DNA of 39,922 nt from contig NZ_FYEK01000041.1 in assembly GCF_900187885.1 (NCBI RefSeq), positions 1 to 39,922 on the forward strand, read 5' to 3'. The notes under the pieces were generated by a model. It saw only the letters and a list, made by a program, of their open reading frames with translations, had not been told where the DNA came from and made no database searches. Shown one piece after another: positions 23,531-31,259 of the stretch. The first letter of the stretch is position 1; each line of letters begins with the position of its first letter. This DNA comes from Thermoflexus hugenholtzii JAD2. GTDB lineage: Bacteria > Chloroflexota > Anaerolineae > Thermoflexales > Thermoflexaceae. The translations under genes and the position numbers were made by a program.

Positions 23531-24049
23531 TCAGGGGGAGGATCTGAGGCCCTCATGGTCCTCCAGGGGAGCGCAGCGGATCTGCAGCGCCCGCAGGACA
23601 GCCTGCATTCGCTCGAAGTGCGTGCCCGGCCAGTAGATCCGGTCGCAACTGGGACAGCGGTGGAAGCGCTCGTGCTGCTGCCAGACGAAGGCCGGGACAT
23701 AGGCGGCCACCGCCTCCCGGGGCACGGGGACCAGCCGCGCGTTGCAGACCGGGCAGCGGGAGAAGGGCGCATCCAGGGGATCCCCGAAGCGCTGGCGGAT
23801 GGCCTGAATCTGGGCCAGCAGGTCATCGTGATCGATCAGGAAGGCCGAGGGGCCTCCCCGACGGGCCAGGGCGTGATCCCGGGTGAGCAGGATCCGATCC
23901 TCCGCCTGGGCGATGCGCAGCAGCGCGTCGTCGTCCAGAGCGGGGTCATAATGGGTGTCATACCCCAGGATCCGCAGCCAGCGGGCCAGGCGGCCGAGCA
24001 TCGTGTCGGCCACGAAGCGGGCGGAACCACTGTTTCCGTGGGCATGCAT
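23531..24049 (-). CDS. Mut7-C / DUF82 family RNase-like protein
   Basis: The 172-aa protein combines an N-terminal PIN-like nuclease fold (FVADTMLGRLARWLRILGYDT, with acidic residues in ALDDDALL and LLTRDHALA) with a C-terminal zinc ribbon (CPVC and CPSC, about 45 residues apart). This layout is the Mut7-C domain, proposed from sequence analysis to be an RNase; activity is not well established in bacteria. It lies 39 bp after lysS and 7 bp before the membrane-protein gene, in an operon with RNA-related genes. Confidence 0.88.
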   Translation of the reverse strand: MHAHGNSGSARFVADTMLGRLARWLRILGYDTHYDPALDDDALLRIAQAEDRILLTRDHALARRGGPSAFLIDHDDLLAQIQAIRQRFGDPLDAPFSRCPVCNARLVPVPREAVAAYVPAFVWQQHERFHRCPSCDRIYWPGTHFERMQAVLRALQIRCAPLEDHEGLRSSP

Positions 24050-24088
24050 CGCGTCCCCCTTGCCGGGTCAGCGAAGGCGCCCGGAATC

Positions 24089-25627
24089 CTATTGGCCGCC
24101 TCCGGTTTCCGGCGCGGCCGTGAGCTCCTCCAGCTCCGCCTCATCCAGGCGGCGCTCCCGAGGTCGGAGATGGGGGAAGAGGATGACCTCACGGATGGAG
24201 CGGCGATCGGTGAAAAGCATGGTCAGGCGATCGATCCCCAGCCCCAACCCACCGTTCGGCGGCATCCCATAGCGCATGGCATCCAGGTAATCCTCATCCA
24301 GGGGATGGGCCTCCTCGTCCCCGGCCTCCCGGGCCCGCCCCTGCTCCAGGAACCGCTGTTCCTGGTCCAGGGGATCGTTCAGCTCCGTGAAGGCGTTGCA
24401 GATCTCCATCCCTCCGATGAACCCCTCGAACCGCTCCACCGTCTCCGGGTCGTCCGGGCGGGCCTTGGCCAGGGGCGAGATGTCCCGCGGGTAATCGTAG
24501 ACGAAGGTGGGCTGGATGAGGTTGGGCTCGACGAACTTCGAGATCAGGTCGTCGATCAGCTTGCCCCGGCTGGCCCGGGGATCCACCTCGATGCCCCGGG
24601 CGGCCATGGCCTCCGCCAGGGATTCGCGGGTGGGATGCTGCGCGATGTCGATCCCGGCGAACTCCAGCAGGGCGTCCCGCAGGGGGATGCGGCGCCATGG
24701 CGGGGAGAGATCAATCTCATGGCCCTGATAGGTCAGGGTGCGACGGCCCAGGACCTGATCGGCGGCGAAGGCGATCATCTCCTCAGCCAGCCGCATCATG
24801 TCCCGGTAATCGGCGTAGGCCATATAGCACTCCATCTGGGTGAACTCAGGGTTATGTTTGAAGGAAATCCCCTCGTTGCGAAAATCGCGGCCGATCTCAT
24901 AAACCCGCTCGAACATCCCCACCAGCAGGCGCTTGAGATACAGCTCGAAGCTGATGCGCAGATAGAGCTGCTGCTTCAGCTCATTGTGATAAGTTACGAA
25001 AGGCCGCGCCGAGGCCCCGCCGTAGATCGGCTGTAACACCGGGGTCTCTACCTCCAGGAACCCCCGCTGGTCCAGGAACGTCCGGATGGCCCGGATCAGC
25101 GCCGCCCGGGTCCGGAAGATCTCCCGGACCTCCGGGTTCATCATTAGGTCCAGGTAACGCCGCCGGTAACGGGTCTCCACATCCTTGAGGCCGTGCCAGC
25201 GGGAAGGCGGAGGATAGACGGCCTTGGCCAGCATCCGGAAGTCCCGGACCCGCAGGGAGATCTCTCCGGTCCGGGTGCGCATCATCGTCCCCTCCGCCTC
25301 GATGAAGTCGCCCAGGTCGAACATCTCCTGGAAGAAACGATAACGCTCCTCTCCCAGGTCATCGTAGCGGAGGAACAGCTGGAGGCGCCCCGCCCCATCC
25401 TGGATGTCGGCGAAGGTGATCTTCCCCATAACCCGCATGGCAGTGAGGCGGCCAGCCACCACCACCGCCACCGCATCCTCCTGCCCCCCTGCGGCCAGGA
25501 AGGCCTGGATGGCCTGGGCACTGGTATGGGTGCGCCGGCAGCGGGGCGGATAAGGGTCGATGCCCTGGGCGCGCAACCGAGCGACCTTCTCCAGACGGCG
25601 GCGGACGATATCCCGGAAGAGGGCCAT
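24089..25627 (-). CDS. lysS: Lysyl-tRNA synthetase, class II
   Basis: This 512-aa enzyme charges tRNA-Lys. An OB-fold anticodon-binding domain occupies about residues 55-150 (VVVAGRLTAMRVMGKITFADIQD). The class II core follows with motif 1 near FRTRAALIRAIRTFLDQRGFLEVETP, motif 2 FRNEGISFKHNPEFTQMECYMAY and motif 3 GLGLGIDRLTMLFTD near the end. It begins 9 bp after greA2, a pairing seen in many bacteria. Confidence 0.96.
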   Translation of the reverse strand: MALFRDIVRRRLEKVARLRAQGIDPYPPRCRRTHTSAQAIQAFLAAGGQEDAVAVVVAGRLTAMRVMGKITFADIQDGAGRLQLFLRYDDLGEERYRFFQEMFDLGDFIEAEGTMMRTRTGEISLRVRDFRMLAKAVYPPPSRWHGLKDVETRYRRRYLDLMMNPEVREIFRTRAALIRAIRTFLDQRGFLEVETPVLQPIYGGASARPFVTYHNELKQQLYLRISFELYLKRLLVGMFERVYEIGRDFRNEGISFKHNPEFTQMECYMAYADYRDMMRLAEEMIAFAADQVLGRRTLTYQGHEIDLSPPWRRIPLRDALLEFAGIDIAQHPTRESLAEAMAARGIEVDPRASRGKLIDDLISKFVEPNLIQPTFVYDYPRDISPLAKARPDDPETVERFEGFIGGMEICNAFTELNDPLDQEQRFLEQGRAREAGDEEAHPLDEDYLDAMRYGMPPNGGLGLGIDRLTMLFTDRRSIREVILFPHLRPRERRLDEAELEELTAAPETGGGQ

Positions 25628-25636
25628 GGCGGGCGC

Positions 25637-26110
25637 CTACTCGATGCGGAGGATGCGGAAGCGAAGAACGCCGTCCGGGGCGTTCACGGTGATCACATCG
25701 CCCACGCGGTGGCCCAGGAGCGCCTGCCCCAGCGGGGACTCATTGGAGATCCGCCCCTGGGAGGGATCGGCTTCAGCGGAGCCCACCACCTGATAACGCT
25801 CCGGCGTGGATCCCCCTTCCTCCTGGATGGTCACCCAGCTCCCCAGGGTGACGAAGGTTTTGGGTCCAGTGGTCTCCTCGATGATCACCGCGCGCCGGAG
25901 CATGGATTCCAGCATCATGATGCGGCCTTCCACAAAGGCTTGCTCGTTCTTAGCCGCCTCATATTCCGCGTTCTCGTCGTAGTTGCCCTCATCCATCGCC
26001 AGGTTCAGCCGCCTGGCCACTTCCTGACGACGAACGGTGCGCAGGTACTCCAGCTCTTCCAACAACTTCTGATAGCCTTCACGGGTCAGATAGATGGGCT
26101 GCTCGCTCAT
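25637..26110 (-). CDS. greA: Transcription elongation factor GreA (copy 2)
   Basis: This 157-aa protein is a full-length GreA paralogue of the one at 16538-17011. The coiled-coil tip reads GNYDENAEYEAAKNEQAF, keeping the two acidic residues (D-E) but with N-Y before them. The C-terminal domain has SNESPLGQALLGHRVGDVI. ATG 26110 follows AGAGGATCT; the frame is open upstream to 26635 but that is the leader and the divergent gene. It leads the five-gene operon greA2-lysS-Mut7C-membrane protein-truD. Confidence 0.94.
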   Translation of the reverse strand: MSEQPIYLTREGYQKLLEELEYLRTVRRQEVARRLNLAMDEGNYDENAEYEAAKNEQAFVEGRIMMLESMLRRAVIIEETTGPKTFVTLGSWVTIQEEGGSTPERYQVVGSAEADPSQGRISNESPLGQALLGHRVGDVITVNAPDGVLRFRILRIE

Positions 26111-26163
26111 AGATCCTCTCTGATCTGCGAAATCAATGGGGTGAAAGGGGATCTCCCTCTCCA

Positions 26164-26193
26164 GAGACAAGAAGAGCGCCGTTCCAGGCGCTC
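26164..26193 (-). terminator. Terminator-like hairpin in the greA2 leader
   Basis: On the minus strand GAGCGCC (plus 26193-26187), loop TGGAAC and GGCGCTC (plus 26180-26174) form a 7-bp stem followed by TTCTTGTCT. It lies between the greA2 promoter and start codon, about 90 nt after the predicted transcription start. The stem is shorter and the T-tract less pure than in the other greA leader. Confidence 0.55.
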
Positions 26194-26290
26194 CCGGTTG
26201 CTTTCGCTCCAGGCGAGCCCATAGCCATATCCCTTTGGATCCGATAGGAACCATCGTTCCGGGCCCGGCAGTTTCTCGCCAGGCGCTTCC

Positions 26291-26319
26291 ATTATAGCAT
26301 GGGGCCATGGCTTCTACAA
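26291..26319 (-). promoter_or_regulatory. Promoter of the greA2-lysS-truD operon
   Basis: On the minus strand TTGTAG (plus 26314-26319) and a perfect TATAAT (plus 26291-26296) are 17 bp apart. The predicted leader is about 175 nt, long for a gene with such a short ribosome-site region. Confidence 0.75.
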
Positions 26320-26357
26320 GGCCGCCGATGGGGCATCTACACCGGAGCGAACCGGAT

Positions 26358-27014
26358 ATGCCGTTCTGGACCCTCTTTTGGATCCTCGCATGGCCCCTCG
26401 GGATGCTGGCCAACGGGCTGGCCGATGCCCTGCCGGCCCGCCGGGTTCTTCCCCATCGGCTGCAGTCCGCCTGGATCGCGTGGATCCGCTTCGGGCGGCG
26501 GCCGCGGGCCCGGGAGCTGGCCCTGGAGGCGGGGGTGCCGCTGCTGTGGGCGCTGGCCCTGGGACGCTTCGGCCCTTCCCCCCGGGGGATCCTTTGCGCC
26601 CTGTATCTCTGGATCCTGGCCCTCGTGGTCGTCACCGATCTGGAGCATCGGCGGATCTATGACGCGGTGATACTGCCGGCCATCGCCCTGGCGGCCCTGG
26701 CGGCCCCGGTCTCCCCCTGGCTGGAGGGGGGCGCCATCGGGGCCTGGGGGATGGGCGTCGGCGCCTTCATCTTCTTTTTCGGGCTGGCGGTCCTCAGTCG
26801 GGGCGGGATTGGGGGCGGGGATGCGACGCTGGCGGCCTTCATCGGGCTGATCACTGGCTTCCCTCAGGGTCTGCGGGCGCTGTCATGGGGGGTTCTGCTG
26901 GCAGGGGCCTTCAGCCTGGGACTGCTGCTGTCCCGGCGGGGGACACTGAAGACGGCCTTTCCATACGGCCCCTTTCTGGCCCTGGGAGGCGCCCTCGCCC
27001 TGTTCGGAAGCTGA
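26358..27014 (+). CDS. Type IV prepilin peptidase-like A24 protease (short form)
   Basis: This 218-aa membrane protein is an A24-family aspartic protease that would cleave prepilin leaders. The two catalytic aspartates are Asp94 in VVTDLEHRRI and Asp155 in GIGGGDATLAAF (the GxGD motif). The end YGPFLALGGALALFG is typical of the family. It has GMLANGLADALPARR near the start, like the G-x-x-x-N opening, but no CxxC pairs, so the zinc-binding methyltransferase part of full PilD is missing. ATG 26358 was preferred to ATG 26307, which lies inside the divergent greA2 promoter. No pilin genes are in the window. Confidence 0.82.
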   Translation: MPFWTLFWILAWPLGMLANGLADALPARRVLPHRLQSAWIAWIRFGRRPRARELALEAGVPLLWALALGRFGPSPRGILCALYLWILALVVVTDLEHRRIYDAVILPAIALAALAAPVSPWLEGGAIGAWGMGVGAFIFFFGLAVLSRGGIGGGDATLAAFIGLITGFPQGLRALSWGVLLAGAFSLGLLLSRRGTLKTAFPYGPFLALGGALALFGS

Positions 27015-27041
27015 CCCGGAGAGCGCCATGCGCGATGTCCC

Positions 27042-27623
27042 TCACCCGGCCATCCACACCCACTGGGTGGGGAAGAGACGATCGAGGCCCACCTCGGCGA
27101 AATGACGCACCAGGAGGCTGGGATCCTCCCGGGCGGCCATCAGGGCTGGGAGGCTGCGGGGGGAGGCGATCCGGGCGAGGGCGCGGGCGGCGAGGATGCG
27201 GACCTGGGGGTTCGGGTGGCGCAGGCCCTCGATCAGGGGGTCCAGCGCCGCTTCCCCGTAACGGGCCAGGGCCTCCGCGGCCACCCAGGCCACCCAGGGG
27301 AGATCCTGGAGCCGAGCGCAGAGGGCCTGCGCGATGCGAGGGGCTTCCGCCTCCCGCGGTCGCGCGCCCAGGGCCCAGGCGGCGGCCGCCCGCACCTCGG
27401 GCTCTGGATCCTCAAGGGCCCGCAACAGGGCCTCCTCCCCACGCGCATCCGGGAGCTCCACGCTGAGCCGGCAGGCCCAGGCCCGGGCCTCCGGATCCGG
27501 ATCGCGGAGCAGATCCTCCACCCACGCCGCCAGGACCTCCGGGTCCTCCCGGAGGGCGGACAGCTGGGCCTCCGCGCCCTGAGGGTCCTCCTGCCATCGC
27601 CGGCGCCAGGCGCGAAGGTCCAT
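27042..27623 (-). CDS. HEAT-repeat protein
   Basis: The 193-aa protein is made of about five HEAT-like helical repeats: AAWVEDLLRDPDPEARAWACRL, EEALLRALEDPEPEVRAAAAWAL, AQALCARLQDLPWVAWVAAEAL, LDPLIEGLRHPNPQVRILAARAL and PALMAAREDPSLLVRHFAEV. Such proteins are protein-binding scaffolds, some related to phycobilin-lyase HEAT families. ATG 27623 lies 14 bp after the Trm112-like gene. Partner unknown. Confidence 0.85.
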   Translation of the reverse strand: MDLRAWRRRWQEDPQGAEAQLSALREDPEVLAAWVEDLLRDPDPEARAWACRLSVELPDARGEEALLRALEDPEPEVRAAAAWALGARPREAEAPRIAQALCARLQDLPWVAWVAAEALARYGEAALDPLIEGLRHPNPQVRILAARALARIASPRSLPALMAAREDPSLLVRHFAEVGLDRLFPTQWVWMAG

Positions 27624-27637
27624 CGCTGGCTTCCGCC

Positions 27638-27883
27638 TCAGGCCGCAGGGGGAGGGACCGGGAGAGCGTCGACGGGGGTGTCGCGCCACTTATCGCCTTC
27701 CTCGATCAGCATCACCGGGATGCCGTCGCGGATGGGATACTTGCGCCCGCAATCCGGCTCCAGGCACACCAGCCACGCCTCCCGCACCAGCTGCAGCCGC
27801 CCGGGGTCAGGCCCCTCCTTCCGGGTCGGGCCGGACACGCAATGCGGGCAACGCAAGATCTCCAGGAGCTCGGGGCTGATCAT
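27638..27883 (-). CDS. Trm112-like / UPF0434 zinc-ribbon protein
   Basis: This 81-aa protein has the family pattern LLEILRCPHC, then CLEPDCGRKYPIRDGIPVMLIEE, with four cysteines for a zinc ribbon. Bacterial members resemble Trm112, the small partner that stabilises methyltransferases in eukaryotes and archaea; the bacterial role is poorly defined. ATG 27883 follows AAGGAGGCGAGATCG. It is the first gene of a pair with the HEAT-repeat gene and is divergent from a DNA methyltransferase gene. Confidence 0.88.
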   Translation of the reverse strand: MISPELLEILRCPHCVSGPTRKEGPDPGRLQLVREAWLVCLEPDCGRKYPIRDGIPVMLIEEGDKWRDTPVDALPVPPPAA

Positions 27884-28002
27884 CGATCTCGCCTCCTTGA
27901 AAAAGCATCCCCACCGCCACGGGCTATAATAGCACAGGAGGCCCATTCCGCGCTTGCCTCGGAAGAGAGACCCGGACGGCGCCTTCTTCAGGAGAGGATC
28001 GG

Positions 28003-29571
28003 ATGCGGTCATTACCCTGGTCATGGGAGCCCGCGGATACGCAGCGCGAACGACACTTCCGCCGCCGGGAGAAGGTCCTCGGGCAGTTTTTCACTCCGCC
28101 GCGGCTGGCGGCGTGGATGGTGGAGACGGCCCTTGGCTGGCTTCCCCACCCGGTCTCCATGCTGGATCCCGCATGCAGCGATGGGGCGTTCCTGGAGCCG
28201 GCGGCCCGTCATGGGTTCTCGGAGGCCATCGGCATCGAGGTGGATCCGGAGGTCCTGGCGACGGCGAGGGAGCGGCTCCGGGCTTTCCCTTCGGTTTCCC
28301 TGCACGGGGCCAACGCCCTGGAGTGGGTGCACGAGCTGGAGGGTCGCTTTGATCTGGTGGCCACCAACCCGCCGTTCTCCGCGAAGTACGGCCGCGTGCA
28401 GGACCCCTGGCTGCTGGGGCGATTTGCGCTGGCGGCCGGGCGGCGAAGCGAAGCCATTGAGGTGCTGTTTTTGGAACTCAGCGTGCGGGCGCTTCGGGAG
28501 GGAGGCATCTTAGCCATCGTGTTGCCGGAAGGCCTCTTCGCCAATCTGCCCTACCGACGGGTCCGGGAATGGCTGCTCCGTCACGTTCGCCCGCTGGCCA
28601 TCATCAGCCTCTCCCGGAGGTTCTTCCCGGCGAAAACCTGCACCCTGTTCGCCCGGAAGGGCGGCCTTCCATCGGCGGTGCGGCTGGCCCATGCGGAGGA
28701 CGAGGAGGACCTGGACCGCATCTCTGAGGAGATCCGTCAGGGGAAAGGGTTCCATCAGCCCCTCGAAGCGCTGGGGGAGAGCTGGGCGCCGCTGCATCAT
28801 TTGACGCCTCCCACGCCGTCCGCGGCGTTCCCGCTGCTCCCCCTCGGCGAGCTGCTGCATGAGATGCGGGGAGGGCATGCGGAATACGGTCCCCGACGGG
28901 CCTTCTCGGAGTCCGGCATCCCCTTCCTCTCCGCGAAGACCGTGACCCCCTGGGGGATCGACCTCCGCCGGGACGGGCGGAGGATTCGACCGGGAAGCCC
29001 GATGGATCACCCCGGGGCGCGGGCCCGAAAAGGGGACGTGCTGTTCGTCCGCGTCGGCGTGGGATGCATCGGCCGGGCCGCCGTGGTGCTGGAGGACGAT
29101 GAGGAAGGGATCGCGGACGATTACCTCTACATCTACATCCTCCGATTCCGACCGGACCGGATGCGGCCGGAGTTCTTCGCGCTGCTGACGCAAACGCGCT
29201 TCTTCCGAGGGGCGCTGCGACGGATCTGGCGGGGGACCGGGACGGTCACAGTGCCGCAGCGCTTGCTGCGGGAGCTTCCGGTCCCGGTCCCTCCGCTCTC
29301 CACGCAGGAGCCTTTCGCGGCGGCGTATCGCGACCTTCACCGGCGCGCCCGGGAGGGCGTTGCGGCGATGGAAGAGATCCAACGCATCATCGCGCGCCTG
29401 GAAGCATTACTGGAGGAATCTGGCGATGCCCCGCTCATTCATTCCGGTCCGCTGGGATCCAACAGCGAAACGAATCCTCTGAGATCTGCCTCTCACCCAA
29501 CCCACGGGTCGGGTACGCCTTCGCCGGGAGGGAAGGCCGATCGCCGCTCGTCAGGTTCCTCTGCAAGCTAA
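28003..29571 (+). CDS. N6-adenine DNA methyltransferase with HsdS-like target-recognition region
   Basis: This gamma-type adenine methyltransferase starts at ATG 28003 behind AGGAGAGG. GQFFTPPRLAAWMV opens the domain, motif I is LDPACSDGAFLEP (54-66) and motif IV is NPPF (122-125). The second half resembles a type I specificity or type IIG recognition domain (SGIPFLSAKTVTPWGIDL, RKGDVLFVRVGVGCIGRAAVV, LPVPVPPLSTQEPF). No nuclease domain is present, so it methylates without cutting by itself. The last 48 or so codons (29428-29571) are low-complexity and overlap a relic reading frame; the original stop may have been lost and the true C-terminus may lie near LEALLEES. It could be an orphan or the survivor of a restriction-modification pair. 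Confidence 0.85.
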   Translation: MRSLPWSWEPADTQRERHFRRREKVLGQFFTPPRLAAWMVETALGWLPHPVSMLDPACSDGAFLEPAARHGFSEAIGIEVDPEVLATARERLRAFPSVSLHGANALEWVHELEGRFDLVATNPPFSAKYGRVQDPWLLGRFALAAGRRSEAIEVLFLELSVRALREGGILAIVLPEGLFANLPYRRVREWLLRHVRPLAIISLSRRFFPAKTCTLFARKGGLPSAVRLAHAEDEEDLDRISEEIRQGKGFHQPLEALGESWAPLHHLTPPTPSAAFPLLPLGELLHEMRGGHAEYGPRRAFSESGIPFLSAKTVTPWGIDLRRDGRRIRPGSPMDHPGARARKGDVLFVRVGVGCIGRAAVVLEDDEEGIADDYLYIYILRFRPDRMRPEFFALLTQTRFFRGALRRIWRGTGTVTVPQRLLRELPVPVPPLSTQEPFAAAYRDLHRRAREGVAAMEEIQRIIARLEALLEESGDAPLIHSGPLGSNSETNPLRSASHPTHGSGTPSPGGKADRRSSGSSAS

Positions 29572-30051
29572 TGATATGTTCGAGTGGCAAATCGCCTACC
29601 GTGATGAGGATGGAAATCCCGTAGAACTTGGAGAGATGTTGAGGATCGCTGTCCGGGAACAACTGCTGGATCCGCACACATTACTTGGACTCGAGCTCAA
29701 AACAAATTTTTTGACGAGCAATTCCTGGTAGAAATCGAGGATGCCTTGGAACAGTTCGCCGGCTTTCGAGTTGCGTGGCGGAAACACCCGATGCTCCTCT
29801 ATGATGTGGAAGATGGGGTAAGAGTCGAGATAGAGATCCGGCATCTGCAACGAGCCGTGGGTTTTCAAGCTATGGTTTTCCTGTTGATCGCCCTGTGACG
29901 CTGTGAGCCTCCGAATTTGATCGGACGCCGGGCCAATCCAAAAGAACTCGCCCAATGGGCTCTATCTCCAGACGCAATAATGGCGTTGATTCGCGCGTTC
30001 TCTGTGCGTGTCTATCAGGAAGATATGATCCGCTTACTTGAGGGACGATAG
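29426..30051 (+). pseudogene. Decayed gene downstream of the methyltransferase (AT-richer)
   Basis: A coherent protein can be read only across three lesions. It starts at ATG 29426 (MPRSFIPVRWDPTAKRIL), meets an in-frame TGA at 29480, and goes on (DLPLTQPTGRVRLRREGRP, ARQVPLQANDMFEWQIAYRD, LGEMLRIAVREQLLDPHTLL). It then needs a frame change at the T6 run 29707-29712, where a seventh T would restore it. It continues DEQFLVEIEDALEQFAGFRV, HPMLLYDVEDGVRVEIEI, passes a second TGA at 29896 and ends at TAG 30049 (PKELAQWALSPDAIM, YQEDMIRLLEGR). Base composition is visibly less GC-rich than the neighbours, which suggests transferred DNA. I do not recognise the family. A former restriction enzyme partner of the methyltransferase is possible by position only. 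Confidence 0.6.
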
Positions 30052-30053
30052 GG

Positions 30054-31244
30054 ATGCTAACGAAGGCACCTTCCCTCACCTGGGCGGAAGTGGATCTGGA
30101 GGCCATTGCGGCGAACACGCGGGCGGTGAAGCGCTGGGTGGGAGACCGGGTGGAGGTGATCGCGGTGGTGAAGGCCAACGCTTACGGCCACGGCGCCGTC
30201 CCGGTCGCCCGGGCCGCCCTCTCCGCCGGCGCCTCCCGCCTGGCCGTCCACCGGATCGCAGAAGGGATCGCCCTGCGCCGGGCCGGCCTCGAGGCCCCCA
30301 TCCTGGTGATGGCCCCGCTGCTCCCGGAGGAGGCCCCGGAGGCCGTCCGCTGGGGATTGACTCCCACGCTCTCCATGCCGGAGGCCGCTCAGGCCCTCAG
30401 CGCGGCCGCTCGCGCCGCCGGGCGCATCCTCCCCGTCCACGTGGAGGTGGACACTGGGATGGGGCGGGCCGGGCTGCTGCCCGCCGAGGTGCTGCCCTTT
30501 CTGCGTGCGCTACAGGATATGGATGGCCTTTCGCTCGAGGGTCTCTACACCCACTTCGCCACCGCGGACGAAAGCGATCCCTCGTTCGCCATGCGCCAGC
30601 TGCGCCGCTTCGAGGAGGTGATCGGGACCCTGGAGGCGGCCGGGATCCGGATCCCGCTCCGCCACGCTGCCAACAGCGCGGCAACGATGCGCTTCCGCGC
30701 CGCGCACTTCGAGGCGGTGCGCCCCGGCCTCGCCCTCTATGGGATGCGCCCCTCCCGGGAGTGGGATCCCCCCTTCCCCTTGCGCCCCGCCCTGACCCTC
30801 AAAAGCCGGGTGATCCGGGTATGGACCCTGGCGCCCGGAGAATCGGTGGGCTACGGACGGACGTTCGTCGCGCACCGGGAAGCGCGCATGGCGCTGGTCC
30901 CCATCGGCTACGGCGACGGCTACCTACGTGTTCTCTCTAACCGCGGGGCCGTCCTCATCCGGGGGCAACGCGCCCCGATCCGCGGCCGGGTGAGCATGGA
31001 TCAGATCGTGGTGGAGGTGACCGGGATCCCCGAGGTGCGCGTGGGGGATGAGGTGGTGATCCTCGGGCGACAGGGGAGCGAGGAGATCCGGGCGGAGGAT
31101 CTGGCGGAATGGGCGGGCACGATCAACTATGAGATCACGACCCTGATCTCCCCTCGCGTCCCTCGCCTGTATCGATCCGGCGAAACCTTGCGGCCGGAGG
31201 GCGCGCCCGCGGAGGCCGCCCCCTCGCCGTTCGCCATCCCCTGA
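30054..31244 (+). CDS. alr: Alanine racemase
   Basis: This 396-aa PLP enzyme converts L- to D-alanine for peptidoglycan. The PLP lysine is Lys40 in VIAVVKANAYGHG. The second catalytic residue is the Tyr in ESVGYGRTF, and GYGDGYLR and GRVSMDQI match the C-terminal domain. ATG 30054 lies 2 bp after the relic's TAG, with GAGGG about 9 nt upstream. Next, aroB follows after 15 bp. Confidence 0.95.
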   Translation: MLTKAPSLTWAEVDLEAIAANTRAVKRWVGDRVEVIAVVKANAYGHGAVPVARAALSAGASRLAVHRIAEGIALRRAGLEAPILVMAPLLPEEAPEAVRWGLTPTLSMPEAAQALSAAARAAGRILPVHVEVDTGMGRAGLLPAEVLPFLRALQDMDGLSLEGLYTHFATADESDPSFAMRQLRRFEEVIGTLEAAGIRIPLRHAANSAATMRFRAAHFEAVRPGLALYGMRPSREWDPPFPLRPALTLKSRVIRVWTLAPGESVGYGRTFVAHREARMALVPIGYGDGYLRVLSNRGAVLIRGQRAPIRGRVSMDQIVVEVTGIPEVRVGDEVVILGRQGSEEIRAEDLAEWAGTINYEITTLISPRVPRLYRSGETLRPEGAPAEAAPSPFAIP

Positions 31245-31259
31245 AGGCCCAGGCCCCCC

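Noticed and set aside
27897..27930. TTGAAA and TATAAT upstream of the adenine methyltransferase as a promoter
   Set aside because: The TATAAT is good, but spacing to TTGAAA is 22 bp and no other -35 fits, so I did not call it a full promoter.
29480..29898. Selenocysteine or recoded TGA codons in the relic gene
   Set aside because: Two TGAs plus a frameshift in a homopolymer fit decay. No SECIS-like hairpin was evident and neither site has a redox-motif context.
29596..29955. 119-codon minus-strand frame opposite the relic
   Set aside because: The plus-strand reading, although broken, is richer in charged, protein-like sequence and continues in phase over a longer span. The minus frame is Ser/Pro-rich shadow sequence. 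The choice is not certain.
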